A stretch of DNA of 64,000 nt, from the NCBI GenBank assembly GCA_000283575.1, contig AP012044.1, forward strand, positions 124,001 through 188,000, read 5' to 3'. Of the stretch, positions 44,511 through 52,015 are shown one piece after another. The notes below the pieces were generated by a model that saw nothing but the letters and a program-made list of their open reading frames with translations, searched no databases and was not told the origin of the DNA. Position 1 is the stretch's first letter. Each line of letters opens with the position of its first letter. This DNA comes from Oscillibacter valericigenes Sjm18-20 (GTDB lineage: Bacteria; Bacillota; Clostridia; Oscillospirales; Oscillospiraceae). The position numbers and the translations under genes are program-made.

Positions 44511-44539
44511 ATTATATCAACTTTCAAATACGATTTCAA
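44511..44539 (-). promoter_or_regulatory. Candidate late promoter
   Basis: On the minus strand TTGAAA (44539-44534) and TATAAT (44516-44511) are 17 bases apart, about 115 bases before the first late gene. Confidence 0.65.
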
Positions 44540-44570
44540 GCATTATTTTGAGTAATTAATGTATTTTCAC

Positions 44571-44596
44571 AACATTTCAAATGTTTTGAAACATTT
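44571..44596. promoter_or_regulatory. Overlapping palindromes upstream of the late promoter
   Basis: AACATTT-C-AAATGTT (44571-44585) overlaps AAATGTTT-TG-AAACATTT (44579-44596). Both are perfect and lie about 35-60 bases upstream of the late -35 box, where an activator would bind. Confidence 0.5.
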
Positions 44597-44599
44597 TGT

Positions 44600-45245
44600 A
44601 GGTTCTCCCCCGCGACCTGATATTTTCAGACATCGGTGACACAAAACCCTGCCCCCTGCTTTTCTGCTACCCCCTATCTCGCGTCGCAAAGATCAGAGAA
44701 GTCAAGCCTCTAAAGCCGCAGAATGCGTGTGCAGAATATTACCTACCCCGTTAGCGAGAGGCCCGCCCTTTTTCCGCTACCCCTCCCCCCTATCGACTGC
44801 CAAAATCAGAAAGTGCCTCTAGTTCCTGTCACCGCCTCACCAGATCACCCCGCGCCCTGAGCAGACCTGTTTGTGTTATCCGCGCCCAGCCTCCCGCTTT
44901 GCCTATTGCCCACAGAGCCAAATAACCCCGCCTAATTGCACATGAAATACACAGTACCACCGCAAAGCCTTGAAAGCATAATAAATTCACTTAATGCCCG
45001 ATTTAAAACTCATAGCTTTTTGCCTTTTGCGGCAGCAGTCCCCCGCCAATCCCACCACCCAAGCCGCGTGAATGGTCTTATCGCTTAATATAAGCCGTAC
45101 TAATGGCAAGTCGCAGTTGTACGCGCGTTTTTTATACCAAACCGCGCTTCTTCTCTCCCAAAATTGCACCCCCTGAAAAGCAGGAGACCGGGAGACCTGA
45201 AACCTTGCGTCAACGCACAGAAGCCGCAGCAAAAAAAGCCCCGGC
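44600..45245. other. Non-coding stretch of the prophage centre
   Basis: No supported gene on either strand. The plus strand is rich in CCCC runs and poor in G, unlike the coding DNA on both sides. A 137-codon open frame at 45103-45516 covers part of it but runs through the repeats and looks non-coding. Confidence 0.5.
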
Positions 45246-45509
45246 GGTGGAGAGGTGGAGAAGCGGAGTAGATTTCCTATTCTCTCGCGGGAGAGCGTAT
45301 AGGGCGTATAGGGTGTATATATTACCCCCTATACGCTCTAATAATCAAGAATATAGATATAATACACCTAATCCACCGGATTACCACGTATCCATTGCCG
45401 CGCAACCAATTAGCGGCGGTGGAGTACCAAAAAATCTACTCCACCTAATCCACCTATCCCACCGGTGGAGTAAAACGGCAAAATTTTTACTCCACCGCCC
45501 TACTCCACC
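45246..45509. repeat. Iteron cluster with inverted repeat, candidate phage origin
   Basis: Nine-base units of the form TACTCCACC or its complement GGTGGAGTA occur at 45246, 45254, 45369, 45418, 45437, 45446, 45455, 45464, 45488 and 45501; three are in direct tandem (45437-45463) and meet an inverted copy. Between them lies AGAGCGTATAGGG (45292-45304) with its exact complement at 45327-45339, followed by AT-rich DNA (45340-45365). Iterons, a hairpin and an AT-rich unwinding stretch are the parts of a theta-type origin. Confidence 0.55.
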
Positions 45510-45517
45510 GGAATAAA

Positions 45518-45559
45518 AGCAAAGCCCCAGACGGCATAAAAACTGTCTGGGGCTTTGCT
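45518..45559 (-). terminator. Terminator after the RHH protein gene
   Basis: A 15-bp stem (AGCAAAGCCCCAGAC and its complement) with TTTTATTC following on the minus strand. It overlaps the last base of the gene. Confidence 0.85.
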
Positions 45560-45744
45560 CATAGCAGCTTGTCTTTGATCGCGTCAATAATCCATGCGTT
45601 GACACTCTGACCGCTGGCCTGTGCGGCCGCTTCTATCTGTTCTTTTGTAAATCCGTCGGTGCCGTCCTTGTGCAAGCGAAAAACAACACGCTCCAGCTTT
45701 TCTAAATGCCTGGCATTCCCCGCCCTCTTTGCATCCGTTGACAT
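45559..45744 (-). CDS. Ribbon-helix-helix DNA-binding protein
   Basis: 61 residues from ATG 45744 with GGAGG nine bases upstream. RVVFRLHKDG forms the strand and FTKEQIEAAAQASGQSVNAWIIDAIKDKL the two helices of an Arc/MetJ-type RHH fold. The gene is divergent from a promoter whose spacer is filled by a palindrome, so it is probably the repressor of that promoter and of its own. It is a separate regulator from the one in the immunity region. Confidence 0.75.
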   Translation of the reverse strand: MSTDAKRAGNARHLEKLERVVFRLHKDGTDGFTKEQIEAAAQASGQSVNAWIIDAIKDKLL

Positions 45745-45803
45745 GAAAAACAACCTCCAAAAATCCTAAATATACTCTGACAAATGTATCATAGCACTTA
45801 CGC

Positions 45804-45894
45804 ATTCATGATGCCATGTACAAAATGCACATGAAATTCATGGCAACATTGTTTATTCTGTCTGCTTGACATTCATGGCACCATGAATTATGAT
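45804..45894 (+). promoter_or_regulatory. Promoter with embedded palindromic operator
   Basis: TTGACA (45866-45871) and TATGAT (45889-45894) are 17 bases apart, and ATTCATGG-CA-CCATGAAT (45871-45888) fills the spacer. Further ATTCATG half sites lie at 45804 and 45836, the latter inside CATGAA-A-TTCATG. The neighbouring RHH protein is the likely ligand. Confidence 0.7.
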
Positions 45895-45911
45895 TGAGTC
45901 ATCGAAAGGAG

Positions 45912-46049
45912 GTGAGCACCACGAGCAAGCGAAAAAAGAAAGGCAACCGCAACAGCAAGGCCGCACCTGACAAGTACATAACCTTAGCTACCGCGATTGC
46001 CAATCTAATCACATCCCTCATAATTCTGTACCAGAAAATACGGAATTGA
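45912..46049 (+). CDS. Small membrane protein
   Basis: A 45-residue frame opening at GTG 45912, which lies inside the strong AAAGGAGGTGA site; a start at a later non-standard codon would give better spacing, so the start is uncertain. The peptide has a very basic N-terminus (KRKKKGNRNSK) and one hydrophobic segment, LATAIANLITSLIILY. It is driven by the RHH-controlled promoter. Size and shape recall small phage membrane or holin-like toxins, without a family match. Confidence 0.5.
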   Translation: MSTTSKRKKKGNRNSKAAPDKYITLATAIANLITSLIILYQKIRN

Positions 46050-46112
46050 GGGCGGGGAGGGCAAAACCTCCCCCACATATTAAGAATAACAAATCGCTTG
46101 CAAGGTGTCAAG

Positions 46113-46193
46113 ATGGATAAAGTCGTTTTTGTGCTGCTGGGGATCAGCATTTGTCTCAGCGTGTGGGTGATCGTAAGGAATTTGAAGAAGTGA
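46113..46193 (+). CDS. Very small membrane peptide
   Basis: 26 residues from ATG 46113 with AAGGTG upstream. Almost the whole chain is one hydrophobic helix (VVFVLLGISICLSVWVIV) with a basic end. Second gene of the small plus-strand operon. No family recognised. Confidence 0.45.
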   Translation: MDKVVFVLLGISICLSVWVIVRNLKK

Positions 46194-46217
46194 GTTGCAT
46201 AGCGGGAGGTAAACATT

Positions 46218-46418
46218 ATGAGAAACTATCCGTACCACGCAATCCAGAAAGTAGGGGCAGGCAAGCGCTGCTGTTATCTCATCGAGAAGGTGGTTAATGA
46301 CCATCTGGTTATGCCAGCGGACAGCCGTAGATTTCGCACGGAAACCGCAGCGCGGACCGCGGCAAGTTCGCTTGGAATTGAAATAGAGACCGTCGGTGAC
46401 CTGTACGAAATTATTTGA
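46218..46418 (+). CDS. Small phage protein
   Basis: 66 residues with GGGAGG upstream of ATG 46218. It has HAIQKVGAGKRCCYLIEKV at the start and a helix RTETAARTAASSLGIEIE towards the end. No family recognised. Third gene of the plus-strand early operon, 25 bases after the membrane peptide gene. Confidence 0.6.
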   Translation: MRNYPYHAIQKVGAGKRCCYLIEKVVNDHLVMPADSRRFRTETAARTAASSLGIEIETVGDLYEII

Positions 46419-46433
46419 GAGGGGCTAATTACC

Positions 46434-46949
46434 ATGACAAAGTATTTTATTGATTGCAAGACGCTGGACGAGCTGAAGAAAGCCTATAAGGCGGCCGCGA
46501 TGAAGTATCACCCGGACATGGGCGGAGATACCGCCACCATGCAGGCAGTCAATGCCGAGTATGAAGCCCGGTTTGAGGTCCTGAAGCGTGGTCAGAATGA
46601 GCGGGCCGCCGAGGATACCACCGGCACGGCCCACGCCACCACCGAGGCCCCGGAGGACTTCATCCAGATCATCAACGTGCTGCTTCATATGGACGGCCTT
46701 ACCGTGGAGCTGTGCGGGCGCTGGCTCTGGATCGGCGGCGAGACCAAGAAGCACAAGGACGCGCTTAACGCGGCAGGTTGCCGGTGGAGCAGCAGCAAGA
46801 AGCTCTGGAGTTGGCATTTTGCCGAGGACGGTTCCAAGTGGCATAAAAGCCATTACAGCATGGACCACATCCGGGGGAAGTACGGCAGCGAACGCTTCAA
46901 CAGTGCGAACACCAAAGCTCCCTTGGAGCAATCAAAGGGTATGCTTTAA
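46434..46949 (+). CDS. J-domain protein
   Basis: 171 residues. Residues 1-45 form a DnaJ-like helix pair with the HPD motif at 26-28 (LKKAYKAAAMKYHPDMGGD), then a linker, then a conserved phage part with LCGRWLWIGGETKKHKDALNAAGCRW and KLWSWHF. HPD is the contact for the DnaK ATPase, so the protein may recruit the host chaperone to a phage target, as in replication initiation. The C-terminal part is found with phage J-proteins but has no assigned role. Confidence 0.75.
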   Translation: MTKYFIDCKTLDELKKAYKAAAMKYHPDMGGDTATMQAVNAEYEARFEVLKRGQNERAAEDTTGTAHATTEAPEDFIQIINVLLHMDGLTVELCGRWLWIGGETKKHKDALNAAGCRWSSSKKLWSWHFAEDGSKWHKSHYSMDHIRGKYGSERFNSANTKAPLEQSKGML

Positions 46950-47115
46950 GGGAAAAGCATTTCCGAAATAAATTGCGCAGATGCTTTATACATCCATTTT
47001 TAATACATTTAAGTATTGAAATGTGTATTATTTTGGTATATGCTGATCTCGAGAATATGGCATTACAGTAAAACCTTGGGTACTTTTGCGATCGTTTTTT
47101 CGGAGGACGTAATAC
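46950..47115. other. AT-rich spacer before the zincin gene
   Basis: No gene. It probably contains the promoter of the next gene; TATTAT-like boxes are present but none stands out. Confidence 0.35.
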
Positions 47116-47649
47116 ATGGGTGAGAAGCACTGGGAAATTAATGGAAATCTTAATAATAATTTTAGTGGCATGAAGCATTATAGATCGTTTGAATTGGCTA
47201 TTTGCAAAGTAAAAGCACTGTTTGATGATAGCTATGGGCTGGATTTACTAAATAAAGTTGACTTTTATGTTGACAATGCAACCGCAGATTCCGGCTATGC
47301 CCCAATAGCGACCGTTGTACTGAAGAAAATAGTAATAATAAAGCTAGGTATTCATCCGCAAGATTCAGAGTGCACTGTAGCTTTTCAATTTTCTCATGAA
47401 TTAATGCACGTTGTATTTTATGCAGTTTGGGGGATGGACAAACCACATGCAAATATAGCTGAAGAATCTATCTGTTCAGCTGCCGCACTCATAATAATAC
47501 GATTGTTGTACCCAGATAGTTTTGCAGTCTACGACAGTTATGTTCGTGGCCATACTAACGAAGGATACCGAAACGGTTTAGATGTCGCAAAAAACGCTGA
47601 ATTTTCTCTAAAAAAGTTAATACCATTAGTTGAATCAATAACGTACTGA
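47116..47649 (+). CDS. Zincin-like metallopeptidase moron
   Basis: 177 residues with CGGAGGA upstream of ATG 47116. HELMH at residues 94-98 is a zinc protease motif and the Glu pair at 116-117 in AEESICSAAALIII can supply the third ligand, an arrangement like that of ImmA/IrrE-type gluzincins. There is no signal peptide. The gene is strongly AT-rich and on the opposite strand from the replication genes that follow, the signs of a late-acquired moron. Its target could be a repressor or a host protein; unknown. Confidence 0.6.
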   Translation: MGEKHWEINGNLNNNFSGMKHYRSFELAICKVKALFDDSYGLDLLNKVDFYVDNATADSGYAPIATVVLKKIVIIKLGIHPQDSECTVAFQFSHELMHVVFYAVWGMDKPHANIAEESICSAAALIIIRLLYPDSFAVYDSYVRGHTNEGYRNGLDVAKNAEFSLKKLIPLVESITY

Positions 47650-47716
47650 AAAAGGAAAAACCCATCCCGGCGTCGCCTGTGAGCTGGATATAGCAAAGGG
47701 AAAATGGGAGAGATAA

Positions 47717-47753
47717 AAGGAACCCGGAGAGCATTTGGCCCTCCGGGTTCCTT
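47717..47753. terminator. Bidirectional terminator between the zincin and SNF2 genes
   Basis: AAGGAACCCGGAG (47717-47729) and CTCCGGGTTCCTT (47741-47753), with TTTTAT on the minus strand and TTATTT on the plus strand. The stem is the same as at 25593-25634. Confidence 0.88.
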
Positions 47754-49127
47754 TTATTTCCGCGCTTTCTCGATTCTTGCTTTCAGCGCTTGCATTAATG
47801 CCTCCTGTGTATCCCCCTTGGCCTGTAACGCCGCCATAACATCCACGTCCACGCTCTCCTGCACAACCAGATGGTGAGCAATTACGGGGTATTGCTGCCC
47901 CTGTCGATGCAGGCGCTTGTTTGCCTGTTGATACTGTTCCAAACTCCACGTCAGCCCAAACCAGATGATGTGATGTCCTCCCTTTTGTAGATTCAACCCA
48001 TACGCACAGCTGGCCGGGTGAGCAAGCAGCACGTCCACTTCTCCGGCGTTCCACGCCGTTTCATCCTCCGGTCCTTTATAGACCCGCACCCGCAGCTTTG
48101 ACCCGGCCAGCGCCTCTAAAATGCGGTCACGGTCATGCTGGAAGTTGTAGAACACCAATGCGTGTTCCCCGTGCAGCTGCTCGATCACCTCCAGAAACGC
48201 CTCGATCTTGCACCGGTGGATCTCCGTCACGCGGCGGTCTGCATCATACACAGCGCCGTTACAAAGCTGCAACAACTTGTTTGTCAGCACGGCGGCACTT
48301 CCGGCGGTGATCGTGTCCTCGTCGATTTCCAGCAGCATATCCCGTTCCAGCTTGTCATACGCCTTTTTGGCCGGTGCATCCAGCGCCACTGGCACAATGT
48401 CCTCGATGTAGTCCGGTAGGGTTAAATAATCCTCGGCTTTCATGCTGATGCAGATATCCGAGATTGCGTCCTGTATGCGGCTGTCCGCGTGGTCCTGCGG
48501 CGAATAGGTCCGGTACTGCTGCCCCGGATGGGCGTAGTCCTGCGTGAAGAATTGTTCCCTATAACTGGTCATAGTCCGACCCAGCCGCTCTCCGCCATCC
48601 AGCAAATAGACCTGTGCGAAAAGGTCTTCCAGCCCATTCGGCGCGGGGGTGCCGGTCAGCTCCACGATGCGCTTGATCCGGCTGCGTACCAGTTTCAGCT
48701 TTTTAAACCGTTTCGCCTGCGGATTCTTGAAGCTGCTGGACTCGTCCAAAACCACCATGTCAAACGGCCAGTCCTGCTGGTAGTAGTCCACCAGCCATGG
48801 GATATTCTCCCGGTTGATCGTCCAGATATCGCCGGGTGTGTACAGGGCCTTGACCCGCTGCTTCGCGGTACCCAGCACCGAGACAATGCGCAGATGTTTC
48901 AGGTGATCCCATTGTCGCGCCTCGTTCTGCCAAGTTGCCTCCGCCACTTTCTTCGGCGCCACAATCAGCGCCCGGGAAACCTGCCAGCGGTTATACCGCA
49001 GATCGTTGATGGCCGTCAGGGTTTCCACTGTTTTTCCAAGACCCATATCTTGAAAAAGCCCGATCGCCGGGTCCTGTATGATTCGCTCAATCGCGTAGCG
49101 CTGATACGGATGGGGTGTGAACTTCAT
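47754..49127 (-). CDS. SNF2-type helicase
   Basis: 457 residues from ATG 49127 with GGAGGGG upstream, overlapping the previous stop as ATGA. Motifs: Walker A FQDMGLGKTVE, ALIVAPK, DEAH-like VLDESSSFKN, ELTGTPAPN, and the second RecA domain with YGLNLQKGGHHIIWFGLTWSLEQYQQANKRLHRQGQ. It is a compact phage SNF2 helicase found with VapE and VRR-NUC genes; it probably remodels DNA or removes proteins during phage replication. Confidence 0.9.
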   Translation of the reverse strand: MKFTPHPYQRYAIERIIQDPAIGLFQDMGLGKTVETLTAINDLRYNRWQVSRALIVAPKKVAEATWQNEARQWDHLKHLRIVSVLGTAKQRVKALYTPGDIWTINRENIPWLVDYYQQDWPFDMVVLDESSSFKNPQAKRFKKLKLVRSRIKRIVELTGTPAPNGLEDLFAQVYLLDGGERLGRTMTSYREQFFTQDYAHPGQQYRTYSPQDHADSRIQDAISDICISMKAEDYLTLPDYIEDIVPVALDAPAKKAYDKLERDMLLEIDEDTITAGSAAVLTNKLLQLCNGAVYDADRRVTEIHRCKIEAFLEVIEQLHGEHALVFYNFQHDRDRILEALAGSKLRVRVYKGPEDETAWNAGEVDVLLAHPASCAYGLNLQKGGHHIIWFGLTWSLEQYQQANKRLHRQGQQYPVIAHHLVVQESVDVDVMAALQAKGDTQEALMQALKARIEKARK

Positions 49128-49321
49128 TGTTTTCCCCTCCGATACCATTCTCGGGGATTTTGGGGATTTACCCACCCTTTGGGGATTGGCTTGGCTTCAA
49201 ATCGCCATGCGCGCCAACCTGCGCATTTTCGTGTGAACACGTTCCATGCTTTTTCCGCAGAGGCTTCTCGGATTCCAAATACAAAGCGCTTTTCAACGCC
49301 ATTCCAGATGCCATAAGTCAT
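49124..49321 (-). CDS. Small phage protein between VRR-NUC and SNF2 genes
   Basis: 65 residues from ATG 49321 behind GGAGAGG. Rich in Trp and basic residues (RFVFGIREASAEKAWNVFTRK, GWRAWRFEAKPIP). Both ends overlap the neighbours by ATGA. No family recognised; nucleic acid binding is plausible. Confidence 0.65.
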   Translation of the reverse strand: MTYGIWNGVEKRFVFGIREASAEKAWNVFTRKCAGWRAWRFEAKPIPKGWVNPQNPREWYRRGKQ

Positions 49322-49599
49322 TGTAAAATCACCCTCTCCGCGAACGCCTTGACCTGCTCCAATCCTTTCAACACCCGGACATCTGCGCCGCGCTTTAGCA
49401 TTTCGGATATCTGCCATTTCTGAATGGCCGCCAAACGGCCTGTTTCCGTCTTCAACTCAACAAATACGATCCGGCCCCCGGACAGGAGAATCAACCTGTC
49501 CGGGACGCCGGGATTGCCGGGAGAGACGAATTTAAAATAGAGGCCATTCTGGGCGCGTACCATCTTGCCGAGTTTGGCCTCGATTGCACTTTCTTTCAT
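49318..49599 (-). CDS. VRR-NUC nuclease
   Basis: 93 residues from ATG 49599 with GTGGAGGAAAG upstream. The VRR-NUC domain of the PD-(D/E)XK fold fills the protein: Glu in the first helix (ESAIEAKLGKMV), Asp in GNPGVPDRLIL and ELK in IVFVELKTETGRL, then QKWQISEMLKRGADVRVL. Free-standing VRR-NUC proteins of phages act on branched DNA as resolvase-like nucleases. Coupled by ATGA overlaps to genes on both sides. Confidence 0.9.
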   Translation of the reverse strand: MKESAIEAKLGKMVRAQNGLYFKFVSPGNPGVPDRLILLSGGRIVFVELKTETGRLAAIQKWQISEMLKRGADVRVLKGLEQVKAFAERVILQ

Positions 49600-51941
49600 A
49601 ATCTTTCCTCCACTGAACTTACCCCAGGGAACGGCGAAACCACGCAATTGCTCAGGAGCGGCAGTCGGTACAATTTTCGACCTTCCCGCAGTCTCGTTGT
49701 GATTCTGCAATTCTCCCCTATCAGTTTAGCCAACACGCGGCCCAACCGGTTCGCAGAAGGCTTTGCCTCCAGTCTGGACGCCACCTGTGCCGATGTAAAC
49801 TCACCCCACTGCTCCGCAGGAAGGTCAAAGTTAAGTAGGTCCCGCAGCTCGTCTTCAAAGTCAAGGGAGCGGGTGTGCGCGGTGTTGATACTGCCCAATT
49901 GCAGGCGTTCTTCTTTTGTCAGACGGAACGCATTGGGGGCAGTCAGATACTCTTGCCGCATCTGCGCCCACAGCTGCACCTTCCATTCGCTTGTGATTGC
50001 AAACAGCCGGTCAAGATCGATATCGGCCACAGGGACCGTCCAGAAGCGGCGGTTGCCTGTGTCGTCAATCAGGTATTCTCCGGGGTTCACGGTGCCGCAG
50101 AAGGACGTTCTGCGGGGCCGCTGTACTGGATTTTGAGCATAGGGCGTCCGGTACTCGTCCATATCCTGCGTCAAAAAGGCTTTCAGCCCGGCGCTGTCAC
50201 GGGAGGTTGTGCGGTCCAGTTCGCCCAACTCGCAAATCCAGCTATTGAGTGCCTGCATATAGGTATCTTTGTTCCGCAGGTCCAGCTTGGCCCCCTCCTT
50301 GAACATCCGCGGAAGCGGCACCAGTTGGCGCAGGGCGCTTGTCTTTCCGATGCCTTGATCTCCCTGCAAAACGAGAATGCCGTCGGCCCCCTGCGGGTTG
50401 TACTCGTCGTTGTATGCCATGGCCACGCATTGCAGCAGCCACTTGCGGATCAACGTCCGGCAAAACGGGTCCTTAATCCCCCAGATATCGTAAAGCTCCG
50501 TGATTCGGTCGGCGCTGTCCCATGGCATTGCTGTGAACATTTCCAGCACGGGGTTAAAGCGGTTTTCTTCGGCGATCACGTCCAAACAGTCCGCAACGGT
50601 CGTCTTCGCCGCGCCTTTTACGCCGGCCAGCTTCAGGCGGTCCAGCAGCGGAACCGGAAGTAAGTTCTCCGCATTGGCGCGGGACCATGCTTTCGGGTAG
50701 CCGGAAATTTCCACGTGCCACGTCACGTCGTTTAGCTTAATCTGGATACCCAGCAGCGCCACCAAACGGCGGATAACATCCGTTGTCAGTACTTCGCCTT
50801 TCAAGCCGCCCAGAAACATCGCGAGTTCGGCGTCGTTGGCCTGTGTCGACTGGCCCGTCTTTTGGAACGCCTCTAATATTCTCTCGCCGTTTTCTTTGTG
50901 TAGCGAGTCGGAAACGGCGGCATCCTGCTTGCACAGTTCCAGCATGGCCGCGCTGGATGGGAGCCGGTTCGTCGGAGTTCCGGGGGCCGCGTCGTCGTCT
51001 TGGTCTCCGAACTTGTGCAGACGAACCAGGTCGAACGAATTGACCAGCCGCCCGCCGCACGGGTCCGTGGCATGGTGGGAAAAGAGAAATTTGCCGCTGT
51101 CGTAGACAATCGCGCCGCCGGTGGTGCTGCCCCCGGTGTAGGTGTACCGGTCATCAAACCCCGGCACAGGCTCATAGACACCCGGCAGAAACGCCTCCAT
51201 GGCTTGCAGCACGTCGTATGTACGGCAGAACGCACCAATTACGCCCTGCTTTTCCTCCGGGTCGCCCTGCCGCGCGGCAAGGCGCTTTGGGGCTTTTTCG
51301 GTTCCCGGCACCTGCGGCCATGAGGCGACGTTGTGCCAGTCCGCATACAGCCCCAGCATCCCGTCAGCGGACAGCAGGGGCTTGTCCCCAGCCTGATAGA
51401 CATACTCACTATCTGCGCAGCAAGACGGGAAGTACATCAGCCGGGACGGCTCAAAGGTGGACGGGTCCGCCATTTCAATGCCGATCATTTCCGCCAGCTT
51501 CCGGGCGATGGCCTCATACTCGTCGGTTGTGGCCGTGCGATCCAACGGCACGACGATCCGCAGCCGCGGCGCGGCGGGAGAATGCTTGCGGGTGGAGTAC
51601 ACGCAGTACCCGCAGCCCAGCCCCTCTACACGCCGCAGGACGGTGTCTGTCTGCCCGGCGGGAATGTGGTCAAGGTCGAGGGTCAGAACGTCGCGGCCCT
51701 TCACAGAACCAACCTTGCGGCGACCGCCGACGATCTCCCCGCCGACGAAGCCGCCCACGTCCTTCAGCGTGTCCTGCTGGGCCTTTTGCATGGACATATA
51801 GGCGTCCAGCGTCTCCTGCCCTCGGGCAGGTGTTTTCAGTTTTTCGTATAGTTCGGAGACCAGCAGCGTCTGTGGCGTCCAGACCTTGGCCTGTCGGCTT
51901 GCGCCGGTGCTGATAATTATTTTTCGGTCATTTATCATCAT
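49596..51941 (-). CDS. VapE-type primase-helicase
   Basis: 781 residues from ATG 51941 with AAAGGAG upstream. The N-terminal part (about 20-260) is primase-like with DVLTLDLDHIPAG and PRLRIVVPLDR, catalytic acidic residues of an archaeo-eukaryotic type primase. The C-terminal half is a VirE/VapE P-loop domain with Walker A GDQGIGKTS, then WICELGELD and NPGEYLIDDTGNRRFWTV. Such proteins prime and unwind at the phage origin. It precedes the VRR-NUC gene in a coupled cassette. Confidence 0.88.
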   Translation of the reverse strand: MMINDRKIIISTGASRQAKVWTPQTLLVSELYEKLKTPARGQETLDAYMSMQKAQQDTLKDVGGFVGGEIVGGRRKVGSVKGRDVLTLDLDHIPAGQTDTVLRRVEGLGCGYCVYSTRKHSPAAPRLRIVVPLDRTATTDEYEAIARKLAEMIGIEMADPSTFEPSRLMYFPSCCADSEYVYQAGDKPLLSADGMLGLYADWHNVASWPQVPGTEKAPKRLAARQGDPEEKQGVIGAFCRTYDVLQAMEAFLPGVYEPVPGFDDRYTYTGGSTTGGAIVYDSGKFLFSHHATDPCGGRLVNSFDLVRLHKFGDQDDDAAPGTPTNRLPSSAAMLELCKQDAAVSDSLHKENGERILEAFQKTGQSTQANDAELAMFLGGLKGEVLTTDVIRRLVALLGIQIKLNDVTWHVEISGYPKAWSRANAENLLPVPLLDRLKLAGVKGAAKTTVADCLDVIAEENRFNPVLEMFTAMPWDSADRITELYDIWGIKDPFCRTLIRKWLLQCVAMAYNDEYNPQGADGILVLQGDQGIGKTSALRQLVPLPRMFKEGAKLDLRNKDTYMQALNSWICELGELDRTTSRDSAGLKAFLTQDMDEYRTPYAQNPVQRPRRTSFCGTVNPGEYLIDDTGNRRFWTVPVADIDLDRLFAITSEWKVQLWAQMRQEYLTAPNAFRLTKEERLQLGSINTAHTRSLDFEDELRDLLNFDLPAEQWGEFTSAQVASRLEAKPSANRLGRVLAKLIGENCRITTRLREGRKLYRLPLLSNCVVSPFPGVSSVEERL

Positions 51942-52015
51942 GGAGGGGTACTCCTTTACAGATGGGGAAAATTGGGATATTATGGTGAAAATAGAGAAAG
52001 AAGGTTGGGAAAACA

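Noticed and set aside
45246..45509. Repeats near 45.4 kb as a CRISPR array
   Set aside because: Units are only nine bases, occur in both orientations and have irregular spacing; no repeat-spacer pattern and no cas gene.
45103..45516. 137-codon plus-strand frame across the iterons
   Set aside because: No ribosome site, composition follows the repeats, and it ends in the terminator region of the RHH gene.
25593..47753. The two identical terminator stems as att sites of a smaller element
   Set aside because: Both lie at operon ends inside the prophage, the genes between them do not form a complete element, and no recombinase is next to the second copy.
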